This document shows, piece by piece, positions 35,567 to 43,892 of a DNA stretch of 64,000 nucleotides (position 1 is its first letter; every line of letters starts with the position of its first letter). Source of the stretch: Vulcanimicrobiota bacterium (lineage in GTDB: Bacteria; Vulcanimicrobiota; Vulcanimicrobiia; Vulcanimicrobiales; Vulcanimicrobiaceae). The notes under the pieces were generated by a model. That model saw only the letters and a program-made list of their open reading frames with translations, was not told the DNA's origin and did no database searches. The stretch covers positions 744,001 through 808,000 of the forward strand of contig PMSI01000003.1 of the NCBI GenBank assembly GCA_003168375.1, given 5' to 3'. A program made the position numbers and the translations under genes.

Positions 35567-36153
35567 GCCTCTTCGGCCGCGCTCGCGTCGAGCAGTCCCG
35601 GCGGCACGTCGACCAGAATACGCTTCGCCCCCACGTCCACGTTTTTCACGAACGCCCGCACGAGCGGCACGATCGCGCGTCGCTTGTCATCCTGAGCTTG
35701 TCGAAGGGCGATGAGAAGCACGTCCTGCGCCGGATAGTGCTCGACGGCGACGACGCGGCCTAGCATCGCGCCGCTCGCGTCGACCAGCGCGCACCCGACG
35801 AGGTCGTCGTCAAAATACTCGTCCGGCGCGAGCTCGACGACGTCGCGGCCGATCGTCAGCGTCGCGCCGACGAGCGTTTCGGCCGCGTTCGCGTCGTCGA
35901 TGCCGTCGAATGCGACCAGCGGCCGCCCTTGATGACGGCGCAGCGAGCGGATCCGTAGCGTGCGCTCCGCGCCGTCACGCAGGCGCGCACGGACCTCGAG
36001 CCCGGCGCGCAGCGCATCCTCGCCGATGCGGCTCGGTGCGACCTTCAACTCGCCCCGAAGACCGAACACGCCGGCCACGCGGCCGGCGCTCGCGTCATTC
36101 GGCGGCAGCTTGCCCTGAGCCGGTCGAAGGGTCCCCGTCGGCAACATCCGCAT
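35563..36153 (-). CDS. rimM: Ribosome maturation factor RimM
   Basis: Binds ribosomal protein S19 during 30S maturation. The core motifs GRVAGVFGLRGELKV and GEDALRAG (N-terminal domain) and DEYFDDDLVGCALVDASGAMLGRVVAVEHYPAQDVL (PRC-barrel) are typical. Two copies of the palindromic repeat are translated within it. One forms the N-terminal extension (TLRPAQGKLPP). The other lies inside the C-terminal domain (ALRQAQDDKRR, residues about 148-158), in a loop between otherwise conserved strands. Start ATG 36153 with GCGGAG upstream; it overlaps khpA by 59 bp. The usual downstream trmD and rplS are absent; the run ends here, tail-to-tail with a plus-strand gene. Confidence 0.92.
   Translation of the reverse strand: MRMLPTGTLRPAQGKLPPNDASAGRVAGVFGLRGELKVAPSRIGEDALRAGLEVRARLRDGAERTLRIRSLRRHQGRPLVAFDGIDDANAAETLVGATLTIGRDVVELAPDEYFDDDLVGCALVDASGAMLGRVVAVEHYPAQDVLLIALRQAQDDKRRAIVPLVRAFVKNVDVGAKRILVDVPPGLLDASAAEEA
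35687..35710. repeat. Palindromic repeat copy E, inside rimM
   Basis: ATCCTGAGCTTGTCGAAGGG with flanking bases, read on the minus strand as LRQAQDD. In frame; does not disrupt the gene. Confidence 0.85.
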
Positions 36154-36709
36154 CGCCGGCGTGCTCCGCTTCCTGTTCGATGATCTCGTCTTCGAACGAG
36201 ATGATGTCGATGCTGATCCGGCCTTCGGCGCTGGCGCGGACGAGCGTGCGCAGCGCCTGCGCGACGCGGCCGCTGCGACCGATCACCTTGCCGAGATCTT
36301 CGTGTTCGACGACCAGCTCGACGACGGGACCCTTTTCGGTCTCGACCTCTTCGACCAGCACCGCATCCGGTTTGGAGACGAGTTTGCGGGCCAGAAACTT
36401 CAGCAGGTCGATCGCGCGCTGCTGCGCGACGACCGGATCGGCGGTCTTGCGCGCACCGCGGTCTCCGCCGTACTCGCGCCGGCCGCGGCGGCCTTCGCCG
36501 TCGGCCGTCGCCGGACCGGCGCCTCCGCCGGACCGGTCGCGCCGGTCGCCGCGCGGGCCCCGGCGCGGACGATCGTCTTCCGGCTCGATGTCGTCGTGAG
36601 AGGCTTCGTCCGACGCGATGCGACGCGCGCCGAGCGTCGACTTCCGCTCTTCGTCGGTCGGCGACGCCTCGTCACCGAAGAGGCCGAACTCGTCGTCGAA
36701 CGCGCTCAT
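36095..36709 (-). CDS. khpA: KH-domain RNA-binding protein KhpA with long N-terminal extension
   Basis: KhpA is a small KH-domain RNA-binding protein (YlqC family) that often sits between rpsP and rimM, as here. The 204-residue protein is much longer than the usual 75-80. Residues 1-90 are a low-complexity acidic then Arg/Gly-rich region (RRGPRGDRRDRSGGG, GRRGRREYGGDRG), probably disordered and able to bind RNA. The KH domain follows, with the GxxG loop KVIGRSGRVAQALRTLVRA near residue 150. The last 12 residues (GDPSTGSGQAAAE) derive from the palindromic repeat and overlap the start of rimM. Start ATG 36709, 3 bp after rpsP. Confidence 0.9.
   Translation of the reverse strand: MSAFDDEFGLFGDEASPTDEERKSTLGARRIASDEASHDDIEPEDDRPRRGPRGDRRDRSGGGAGPATADGEGRRGRREYGGDRGARKTADPVVAQQRAIDLLKFLARKLVSKPDAVLVEEVETEKGPVVELVVEHEDLGKVIGRSGRVAQALRTLVRASAEGRISIDIISFEDEIIEQEAEHAGDADVADGDPSTGSGQAAAE
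36111..36133. repeat. Palindromic repeat copy F, in the rimM/khpA overlap
   Basis: Variant CCCTGAGCCGGTCGAAGGG. Translated in two frames: as DPSTGSGQA at the C-terminus of KhpA and as TLRPAQGK at the N-terminus of RimM. Confidence 0.85.
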
Positions 36710-36712
36710 CGC

Positions 36713-37006
36713 CTAGGACGCCTTCTTGTTCTTGGGGGCGCGCTTCGTCTCCGAGATCGGCCCGCGCTCGACGAGCCCGAGCTCGGCGAACAAGCGCCGT
36801 ACGGGGTCCGACGGCTGCGCTCCCTTGGCGAGCCACTGCTTCACCTTCTCCTGGTCGACGACGAGCGTCTTCGGTTCGGTGCGGGGATTGTAGTGCCCGA
36901 GGATCTCGAGGAACCGTCCGTCGCGCGGCGAGCGCGCGTCGGCGACGACGAATCGGTACGTCGGCTGCTTTTTGGCGCCCATGCGCCGGAGTCTGATCTT
37001 GACCAT
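36713..37006 (-). CDS. rpsP: 30S ribosomal protein S16
   Basis: 97 residues, the normal length plus a short basic tail ([12 protein letters not shown]). [37 protein letters not shown] is the canonical S16 N-terminus, and [16 protein letters not shown] the conserved C-terminal helix. It helps fold the 5' domain of 16S rRNA. It lies 17 bp downstream of ffh and 3 bp upstream of khpA in a ffh-rpsP-khpA-rimM run seen in many bacteria. Confidence 0.98.
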   Translation of the reverse strand: MVKIRLRRMGAKKQPTYRFVVADARSPRDGRFLEILGHYNPRTEPKTLVVDQEKVKQWLAKGAQPSDPVRRLFAELGLVERGPISETKRAPKNKKAS

Positions 37007-37023
37007 GATCGCTTTCTCGGTGA

Positions 37024-38355
<1,332 letters not shown>

Positions 38356-38396
38356 TCCGTTACAGGCTGCGGATCGGCCGTGAGGCCGAACGCGAA

Positions 38397-38417
38397 GGGT
38401 TCACGGGACGTGAACCC
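38397..38417 (-). terminator. Hairpin just after acpP, possible terminator
   Basis: GGGTTCACG - TCC - CGTGAACCC is a perfect 9-bp stem starting 1 bp past the acpP stop. A second hairpin (TCGGCC/GGCCGA) follows at 38373-38388. There is no T-run, so it is at best a weak or factor-assisted terminator, or an mRNA-stabilising element between acpP and ffh. Confidence 0.4.
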
Positions 38418-38418
38418 A

Positions 38419-38670
38419 CTATGCGTCCTTTGCTGCGTTGACGGCGTCGATCTTCTGGACCGCGTCGCCGACGGTCTTGATCTTCTCGGCTTCTTCATCG
38501 GGGATGTCGATGCCGAACTCGGTCTCGAACGCCATGACCAGCTCGACCTGGTCGAGCGAGTCCGCGCCGAGGTCGTCCGTGATCGACGCCTCCGGCGTGA
38601 CCTCGTTCTCTTCGACGCCGAGTTGTTCGACGATGATCTTCTTGACGCGATCGAATGTGTCAGCGGCCAT
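38419..38670 (-). CDS. acpP: Acyl carrier protein
   Basis: An 83-residue carrier of growing acyl chains in type II fatty-acid synthesis. [18 protein letters not shown] contains the DSL serine (residue about 38) that takes the phosphopantetheine arm; it is highly acidic with four helices. It sits 36 bp downstream of fabG. The C-terminus (VNAAKDA) is slightly longer than the E. coli protein. Confidence 0.98.
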   Translation of the reverse strand: MAADTFDRVKKIIVEQLGVEENEVTPEASITDDLGADSLDQVELVMAFETEFGIDIPDEEAEKIKTVGDAVQKIDAVNAAKDA

Positions 38671-38706
38671 GGTGGTACTTCGTTCTCCTGACGGTGGGGA
38701 GCAGCA

Positions 38707-39447
38707 TTACATCAGAAAACCGCCGTCGACGACCAGCGTTTGGCCGGTGACGTACCTGGCGGCGTCGGAGGCGAGGAAGGTGACGACGGGAGCGACGTCC
38801 TCGGGTGTGCCCGCGCGCCCGAGCGCGATCGTGTTGAGGTAGTGTTCGCGCGCGGCGCCCGGCATCTCGGAGGTCATCGCCGTCTCGATCAGACCCGGTG
38901 CGACGGCGTTGACGCGGATGTTGCGCGACCCTAGCTCTTTCGCGAGCGACTTGGCAAGACCAAGCAGGCCCGCCTTGGTGGCGGCATAGGCGCTCTGGCC
39001 GGGGTTCCCTGCGAGCCCGACGATCGAGGACACGAAGACGATCGAGCCGCTGCGCTGCTTCATCATCGGCTTCGCGACGGCGGCGCTCAGGTAGAAGGCG
39101 GACTTGAGGTTGACGTCGATCAGGCGGTCGAGATCCGCGCTCTTGAAGCGCAGGATCAAGCCGTCCTTCGCCTGCCCGGCATTGGCGACCGCGACGTCGA
39201 CGCGGCCGCTCTCGGCCAGCACCTCGGCGATCGCCGCGCTGACGGCCTCTTCGTCGCTCACGTCGGCGACGTGCATCGTCACCCGCGCGCCCTCGCGAGC
39301 CGCGAGGCAGGCGGCCTTCGTCTCGCCGAGCGCGAGGGTGTCGCGGCCGAAGAGCGCGAGGTCGGCACCGGCACGCGCCAGGTCGACCGCGATCGCACGG
39401 CCGATCCCGCGGCTCGCGCCGGTGACGACGGCGACTTTCCCAGTCAT
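38707..39447 (-). CDS. fabG: 3-oxoacyl-ACP reductase
   Basis: A 246-residue NADPH-dependent SDR that reduces 3-oxoacyl-ACP. TGASRGIG near residue 10, VANAG, SSIVG(L) with catalytic Ser, YAATKAG with Tyr and Lys, and the C-terminal TGQTLVVDGGFLM are all FabG-like. Start ATG 39447 overlaps the fabD stop (ATGA), indicating translational coupling, and that overlap lies within a degenerate copy of the palindromic repeat. Gene order fabH-fabD-fabG-acpP supports the assignment. Confidence 0.96.
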   Translation of the reverse strand: MTGKVAVVTGASRGIGRAIAVDLARAGADLALFGRDTLALGETKAACLAAREGARVTMHVADVSDEEAVSAAIAEVLAESGRVDVAVANAGQAKDGLILRFKSADLDRLIDVNLKSAFYLSAAVAKPMMKQRSGSIVFVSSIVGLAGNPGQSAYAATKAGLLGLAKSLAKELGSRNIRVNAVAPGLIETAMTSEMPGAAREHYLNTIALGRAGTPEDVAPVVTFLASDAARYVTGQTLVVDGGFLM

Positions 39448-40406
39448 CCTTCGACGAGCTCGGGACGGGTTTCCGAGCGGAGCTGCACGCGCAGCTTCTC
39501 GATCCCGGCGGCGTCGGAGACGGTGATCGCCTTGGGCGCACCTTCGATCCGCTTGAACATGAGCGCCAGCACCGGCGATGCTCCGAACTCGACGACCAGG
39601 TCGAGACCGAGCGCGACCAGCGCGAGCGCGGTGTCGTGCCACACGACTTCGTCGGTGACCGAGCGGGTCAGGTTGGTCTTGACCTGCTCGATATCCGTGT
39701 ACGGCTTGGCCTCGACGTTCGAGATGACGGTAAAGCGCGGCAGCATCATGGTCGCAGCCGCCACGTGCGGTGCGAACTCGCGCTGTGCCGGCTCCATGAG
39801 CACGCTGTGCCAGGCACCGCTCACGTTGAGCGGGATGACGCGCTTCGCGCCGGCTTCGAGCGCGTATTCGCCGGCGACGCGCACCGCTTCCGCATCGCCG
39901 CTGATCACGATCTGACCCGGCGCGTTGAAGTTGGCGAGCTGCACGCGGCCGGCGCCGCTTCGGGAGGCGCGCGCGACCACGGCGCGGAGCGTCTCCGGCG
40001 CGATTCCCAAGACCGCCGCCATCGCGCCGTGCGCGAGCGCAGCGGCGCGCTGCATCGCGAGCCCGCGCTGGTTCACCAGCGAGAGCGCGGTCTCGAAGGT
40101 CAGCGATCCGGCGAGCGTGAGCGAGCAGAATTCGGCGAACGAGTGACCGGCGCTCGCGACCGGATCGAGCGCATCGCCGACCGCGTACGCGAGGGCGACG
40201 TTCGTCACGAAGATCGCGGGTTGCGCATAGCGCGTCTCGGTCAGCTTCTCCGCCGGACCGCGCTCGCACACCCCGAGCAGATCGTAGCCCAGGATCACCT
40301 TCGCGGCGCTGAAGCACTGCGCCGCCGCCGGGTACGCTCGCGCCGCGTCGACCCCCATCCCGACCACCTGCGAGCCCTGTCCGGGAAAGATCACCCCGAC
40401 CCGCAT
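39444..40406 (-). CDS. fabD: Malonyl-CoA:ACP transacylase
   Basis: A 320-residue enzyme that loads malonyl groups on ACP. N-terminal FPGQGSQ, active-site GHSFAE near residue 88 (usually GHSLGE; the serine and glutamate are kept), Arg in NQRGLAMQ near residue 113, and the catalytic His in SGAWHSVLM near residue 195. The C-terminus SETRPELVEG is unusual: the last seven residues are the translation of a palindromic-repeat copy that also supplies the stop. The start is 1 bp after fabH. Confidence 0.96.
   Translation of the reverse strand: MRVGVIFPGQGSQVVGMGVDAARAYPAAAQCFSAAKVILGYDLLGVCERGPAEKLTETRYAQPAIFVTNVALAYAVGDALDPVASAGHSFAEFCSLTLAGSLTFETALSLVNQRGLAMQRAAALAHGAMAAVLGIAPETLRAVVARASRSGAGRVQLANFNAPGQIVISGDAEAVRVAGEYALEAGAKRVIPLNVSGAWHSVLMEPAQREFAPHVAAATMMLPRFTVISNVEAKPYTDIEQVKTNLTRSVTDEVVWHDTALALVALGLDLVVEFGASPVLALMFKRIEGAPKAITVSDAAGIEKLRVQLRSETRPELVEG
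39446..39467. repeat. Palindromic repeat copy G, at the fabD/fabG junction
   Basis: Divergent copy (ATCCTTCGACGAGCTCGGGAC). Read on the minus strand as PELVEG-stop at the end of FabD, with the fabG start codon inside the stop overlap. Confidence 0.75.
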
Positions 40407-40407
40407 G

Positions 40408-41439
40408 TTAGCCGGCCTTACCGTTCGTGGAGAATGCGGCCTTCACGTCGCCGTTCCAGCGCCAGGCCACGGCGCCCCAGCTGAGCCCGCCGCCGAAGCC
40501 GACGAACAGGATCACGTCGCCGTCCTTCAGTTTACCCGCGGCGACCGTTTCGGAGAGCGCGATCGGGATCGAGGCCGCGCTGGTGTTCCCGTAGCGGTCG
40601 ATGTTGATGACGACACGCTCCGGCGGCATGTCGAGGTGCTTCGCGGCGGCGTCGATGATGCGGCGGTTCGCCTGGTGCGGGATCAGCCACGTGACGTCCC
40701 GCGGCGCGACGTTCGCGCGCTCGAGCGCGATGTTGGTCGCTTCGATCATCTTGGTGACGGCGAAGCGGAACACTTCACGCCCGTTCATCACGACCTTATT
40801 GCGTTTGGTCGCGATGTCCTCGGCGCTGATCGGCCCGGCGGCGGTACCGCCGACCTCGACGTAGAGATTCTTCGGATTCGAGCCGTCGGCGCCGAGCTCG
40901 GAGGACAAGAACGAGTCGTGTTCGGAGCTTTCGATGACGACGGCGCCGGCACCGTCGCCGAACAGTATCGCGGTCGAGCGGTCGTCGTAGTTGATGATGC
41001 GCGAGAGCTCTTCGGCCCCGATCAACAGGACGCGCTTGAAGACGCCGGTGCGCACGAGGCTCGAGGCGACGGTGAGCCCGTAGATGAAGCCGCTGCAGGC
41101 GATCGAGATGTCGAACGCGGGGACCCCGGGGATCCCGAGCTTCGCACCCACGATGCAGGCGGTCGCCGGGAACTGATAGTCCGGCGTGACGGTCGCGACG
41201 ATCACGCAGTCGAGATCCTTCGCCTCGATCCCGGCCGACGCGATCGCGTTGCGCGCGGCGACCAGAGCGATGTCGCTGGTCGGCACGTCGACGGTCGCGA
41301 CGTGCCGCTCCTTCATCCCGGTGCGCGTGGTGATCCACTCGTCCGACGTATCGAGCATGCGCTCGAGATCGGCGTTCGTGAGGATCCCTTTGGGCACGTG
41401 GTGCCCGACGCCCGCGATGCGGACTCCGCTCTGGTTCAA
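40408..41439 (-). CDS. fabH: 3-oxoacyl-ACP synthase III
   Basis: Starts fatty-acid synthesis by condensing acetyl-CoA (or a branched acyl-CoA) with malonyl-ACP. 343 residues with the catalytic triad: Cys in DISIACSGFIYG near residue 118, His in IPHQANRRI near residue 265, and Asn in YGNTSAASIP near residue 295, and the C-terminal GFGGGLSWGA. N-terminal GVRIAGVGHHVP and WITTRTGMKERH are typical. It lies 9 bp after rpmF and 1 bp before fabD. Slightly longer than usual because of a C-terminal NGDVKAAFSTNGKAG tail. Confidence 0.97.
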   Translation of the reverse strand: MNQSGVRIAGVGHHVPKGILTNADLERMLDTSDEWITTRTGMKERHVATVDVPTSDIALVAARNAIASAGIEAKDLDCVIVATVTPDYQFPATACIVGAKLGIPGVPAFDISIACSGFIYGLTVASSLVRTGVFKRVLLIGAEELSRIINYDDRSTAILFGDGAGAVVIESSEHDSFLSSELGADGSNPKNLYVEVGGTAAGPISAEDIATKRNKVVMNGREVFRFAVTKMIEATNIALERANVAPRDVTWLIPHQANRRIIDAAAKHLDMPPERVVINIDRYGNTSAASIPIALSETVAAGKLKDGDVILFVGFGGGLSWGAVAWRWNGDVKAAFSTNGKAG

Positions 41440-41448
41440 CCTATCGAA

Positions 41449-41652
41449 CTAACCGTGGCTGTGACCGGCGTGCTCGTCCTTCGCCACGACCTGGCGCCCG
41501 TCGTACGTCCCGCAGAAGTCGCACACAAAGTGCGGTTTCTTGGGCTGGTGGCACTGCGGGCACTCGACCGTCGTCACCGGGTTGAGCTTCCAATTCGCAG
41601 CGCGGCGGCTACGCGTCTTGGATCGAGGGGTCTTCCACTTCAGGTTCGCCAT
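41449..41652 (-). CDS. rpmF: 50S ribosomal protein L32
   Basis: A 67-residue zinc-ribbon L32: basic N-terminus (KWKTPRSKTRSRR) and the four Zn ligands in VECPQCHQP and FVCDFCGTY. The tail AKDEHAGHSHG is His-rich. Its first 44 bp overlap the 3' end of the yceD-like gene in another frame, and its GGAAGG ribosome binding site lies inside that gene. yceD-rpmF-fabH is a classic arrangement. Confidence 0.97.
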   Translation of the reverse strand: MANLKWKTPRSKTRSRRAANWKLNPVTTVECPQCHQPKKPHFVCDFCGTYDGRQVVAKDEHAGHSHG

Positions 41653-42118
41653 GATCGCCTTCCGTTATTTCGCAGGTGCATCCGCCGCCCGCGTTCTTGC
41701 TCCGTCCGCACGTACCGCACAATCCGCGACAGTTCTCGCTGCAGGTCAGGATCGGTGGAAGCGCGCTGGTCACGAGTTGTCTCACCAGATCGCCCACATC
41801 CAGGGCCGTGCCGCTCAGTACGTTGTTCTCGCCGAACGGGTCGCTCGTCCCGCCCGGCGGATCGAAACGCTCCTCGACCTCGACCGTCATCGGGAGGACG
41901 ACGTCCTCCAGACACCGGTCGCACGGCCCCTCGACGACCACCTCGATGGTCCCGCGGAGGTCCAGCCCCCGATCGACGCGCCGCAACTCGAGGCGGACGT
42001 GCGCCGGCTGCCGGAACGTGAGGGTGGAGAACGGCGGAACCTCGACCCGTTCGTCGAGAGACATCGGCCGCCCCGCGAACAGGACGGAGCCGACGTCGAT
42101 GACCAGTGAAGAACCCAT
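41609..42118 (-). CDS. yceD: DUF177/YceD family protein
   Basis: A 169-residue protein of the YceD (DUF177) family, conserved upstream of rpmF and linked to 23S rRNA/large-subunit accumulation. Seen: LDLRGTIEVVVEGPCDRCLEDV near residue 75 with the first Cys pair, and the C-terminal CSENCRGLCGTCGRSKNAGGGCTC array, which probably binds zinc. ATG 42118 was chosen because a consensus promoter lies 48-77 bp upstream and earlier in-frame codons fall before it. The tail overlaps rpmF by 44 bp. Confidence 0.9.
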   Translation of the reverse strand: MGSSLVIDVGSVLFAGRPMSLDERVEVPPFSTLTFRQPAHVRLELRRVDRGLDLRGTIEVVVEGPCDRCLEDVVLPMTVEVEERFDPPGGTSDPFGENNVLSGTALDVGDLVRQLVTSALPPILTCSENCRGLCGTCGRSKNAGGGCTCEITEGDHGEPEVEDPSIQDA

Positions 42119-42165
42119 ACCATAGAACGAGGTCCCCCCCGAGGAGAACCCCATGCAACTGACCC

Positions 42166-42195
42166 ATGGTAGACCACGCCCGGGGGCCTTGTCAA
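42166..42195 (-). promoter_or_regulatory. Consensus sigma-70-type promoter for the yceD-rpmF-fab operon
   Basis: On the minus strand TTGACA (42190-42195) and TACCAT (42166-42171) are separated by 18 bp. The expected start near 42159 gives a leader of about 40 nt before the yceD ATG. The region is shared with the divergent transglycosylase gene. Confidence 0.7.
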
Positions 42196-42226
42196 CGCGA
42201 GCAGTCGGCGTGATCGGCCCCGCGCA

Positions 42227-42871
42227 ATGGATACCTACCTGACCGTCGCCTACGGCTCGCAGATCACGGCCGCGGCGACCCGCCACCACCTCGACCCCCG
42301 CTTGCTCGCCGCGGTCGCCGCCCAAGAGACCGGCGGCCCCGGGGCCGACTCGGGCCGCAACATCGTCGGCGACGCCGGCCACGGCCACGGGATCTTCCAA
42401 ATCGACGATCGCTGGCACGCCTTTGCCGGCAGCCCCGCCGCGATGGATCCGGCTCGTAACGCCGACTACGCCGCCGGCATGCTGGAGTCGAACCTGAACC
42501 GCTACGGCGACCTGCGCTCGGCGCTCTCCGCCTACAACGCCGGCTCGCCCAACGCGACCGGAACCCGCACCGACTGGGGCGACGGCGCCCCGGTCGGCTA
42601 CGCCGACTCGGTCTTCCGCCACTACGCACGTCTAGGCGGCAGCGCCGGCAGCGCAGCCGCCTCGGCGCCGGTCGATGCCGCCTCCGACCCGGCCGCACTC
42701 GGGCAGCTGCGCGACCTCGCCAGCCAGCTAGGCGGCGGCTCGTCCGGGCTCTCGACGATGCCGCTCAACCTGCCGCCGTACCGGCCCCTGCCGCAGCTGG
42801 ACGGACGCGACCGCGACCTCGCCCCCTCGGCGGACGCGGCCGGCGACGGCGACGACTCGCTAGGAGCGTAA
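42227..42871 (+). CDS. Lytic transglycosylase (SLT-like)
   Basis: A 214-residue SLT-fold enzyme that cleaves the MurNAc-GlcNAc bond of peptidoglycan. Catalytic Glu in LLAAVAAQETGGPG near residue 34, the GHGIFQIDDRWH block near residue 63, and SALSAYNAGSPN near residue 100 are family hallmarks. The C-terminal 80 residues are a Ser/Ala/Pro-rich tail (LNLPPYRPLPQLDG). No Sec signal peptide is present, unlike housekeeping transglycosylases; enzymes of this kind occur with phage or secretion machines. It is 3 bp upstream of two small paralogous genes, with which it forms an operon divergent from yceD. Confidence 0.85.
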   Translation: MDTYLTVAYGSQITAAATRHHLDPRLLAAVAAQETGGPGADSGRNIVGDAGHGHGIFQIDDRWHAFAGSPAAMDPARNADYAAGMLESNLNRYGDLRSALSAYNAGSPNATGTRTDWGDGAPVGYADSVFRHYARLGGSAGSAAASAPVDAASDPAALGQLRDLASQLGGGSSGLSTMPLNLPPYRPLPQLDGRDRDLAPSADAAGDGDDSLGA

Positions 42872-42874
42872 CAC

Positions 42875-43243
42875 ATGGGCTTCAATCTCCTGGGCGCCCT
42901 CGCCGGCGCCGCGCAAGGCGCGACGATGGGCGCCAATCCGCTCAGCATCGGCGCCGGCGCGATAACCGGCGGCCTGGCGGGCAACGGCGCCACCACGGTC
43001 GGCGGCTTCAGCAACTCGGCGCAGGACCTCGTCAACGGCGGCTATCTCGGCGCGACCGAAGCGCTCAACGCGCAGCAGATGGTCTTCCAGCTGCAGTTGC
43101 AAGGGCAGTCGCAGCAGTTCGACCAGATGACCTCCGAGCGCTCCGAGCTGCTGCGCGAGACGAACACCCTGCGCGACGTCGCCATGCAGCAGAGAAAAGC
43201 TGACAATCAGATCGTGAAAGAATTCATTCGGTCGATCGGCTGA
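42875..43243 (+). CDS. Small protein with C-terminal helical motif shared with the next gene
   Basis: 122 residues. N-terminal half: Gly/Ala-rich amphipathic hydrophobic (LLGALAGAAQGATMGANPLSI, AGAITGGLAGNGATTVGG). C-terminal half: Gln-rich helices (LNAQQMVFQLQLQGQSQQFDQM) ending in a motif shared with the next protein: RExNxLRDxAMQQxKxDxQI then E-x-I-x-x-I at the end. No family recognised. The composition recalls phage internal virion or type III secretion components, but this is only an impression. The TGA stop overlaps the next ATG by one base (TGATG). Confidence 0.8.
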   Translation: MGFNLLGALAGAAQGATMGANPLSIGAGAITGGLAGNGATTVGGFSNSAQDLVNGGYLGATEALNAQQMVFQLQLQGQSQQFDQMTSERSELLRETNTLRDVAMQQRKADNQIVKEFIRSIG

Positions 43244-43512
43244 TGGCGCTCGCCCCGATCCGCCCGCAGCCGCCGCACCACCGCCCGGCGCACCGCGCCG
43301 GGCCCGCAGCGGCGGCGAAACGCCCGGCCCGGCCGGCGGCCGAGCCCGCCACGCCGGGCGACCTCGCGGCGCTCGCCGAGCAGGCGAACTTCGACGCGAT
43401 GGCCAGTGCCCGCGCGGAGCAGCAACGAGAGATGAACGCCCTCCGGGACATGGCGATGCAGCAGGTCAAAAAGGACGATCAGATCATGAACGAGTGGATC
43501 AAGCTCATCTAA
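43243..43512 (+). CDS. Small paralogue of the preceding protein
   Basis: 89 residues. The N-terminus is Pro/Ala/Arg/His-rich and probably disordered (APIRPQPPHHRPAHRAG). The C-terminal 40 residues align with the end of the previous protein: FDxMxSxRxE, then RExNxLRDxAMQQxKxDxQI and ExIxxI, about 24 identities in 41 positions. The end NEWIKLI is a hydrophobic amphipathic helix. Start overlaps the previous stop (TGATG). The pair thus arose by duplication of a shared C-terminal module with divergent N-termini. It ends 8 bp before the tRNA-Ile promoter. Confidence 0.78.
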   Translation: MALAPIRPQPPHHRPAHRAGPAAAAKRPARPAAEPATPGDLAALAEQANFDAMASARAEQQREMNALRDMAMQQVKKDDQIMNEWIKLI

Positions 43513-43520
43513 GACCGTCG

Positions 43521-43549
43521 TTGACAAGGGCCCCGCGCTCCCCTAAACT
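43521..43549 (+). promoter_or_regulatory. Promoter of tRNA-Ile
   Basis: TTGACA (43521-43526), 17-bp spacer, TAAACT (43544-43549); expected start about 8-9 bp before the tRNA 5' end. Confidence 0.75.
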
Positions 43550-43564
43550 AAGCGCCGACCCCCG

Positions 43565-43641
43565 GGGCCATTAGCTCAGTTGGTTAGAGCGCATGCTTGA
43601 TAAGCATGAGGTCCCTGGTTCGAGACCAGGATGGCCCACCA
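43565..43641 (+). tRNA. tRNA-Ile (GAT)
   Basis: Full cloverleaf with acceptor GGGCCAT/ATGGCCC, anticodon stem CATGC/GCATG and loop TTGATAA, T arm GGTTCGAGACC. The CCA end is encoded. A rho-independent terminator follows 6 bp later. Confidence 0.97.
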
Positions 43642-43647
43642 CGTCCA

Positions 43648-43673
43648 AAGCCGCGACGCCCGCGGCTTTTTTT
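43648..43673 (+). terminator. Rho-independent terminator after tRNA-Ile
   Basis: Stem AAGCCGCG/CGCGGCTT with loop ACGCC and a run of T. Confidence 0.85.
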
Positions 43674-43676
43674 ATG

Positions 43677-43817
43677 TCAGCCGGGCGGACCGTTGCCGGA
43701 CAAAGCGTCGGAGCCGTCGGTGGTCGTTGCGGTGATTCCCACCGGTCCACCGCCGCCGATATCGTTCACAGCGGGGCCGATGCCGAGAAGCCCAATGAGG
43801 ACGGCGAGTATGAGCAT
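43677..43817 (-). CDS. Small membrane protein, 46 residues
   Basis: Starts with a hydrophobic helix (MLILAVLIGLLGIGPAV), followed by Gly-rich NDIGGGGPVGITATTTDG and a GNGPPG tail. It is too short to recognise, but the N-terminal helix and an AAAGG sequence upstream of the ATG support a real gene. It lies between tRNA-Ile and the prolyl oligopeptidase on the minus strand. Confidence 0.5.
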   Translation of the reverse strand: MLILAVLIGLLGIGPAVNDIGGGGPVGITATTTDGSDALSGNGPPG

Positions 43818-43892
43818 GACTGTCTGCCTTTCTAGCGATCGAAGAACGGGCGGTGTGCGGTTCGACGTTCGCTGTGAAGCCGCCCTGCTCGG

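Noticed and set aside
38373-38417. A strong rho-independent terminator between acpP and ffh
   Set aside because: The stem is good, but there is no T-run in the reading direction; listed only as a possible terminator.
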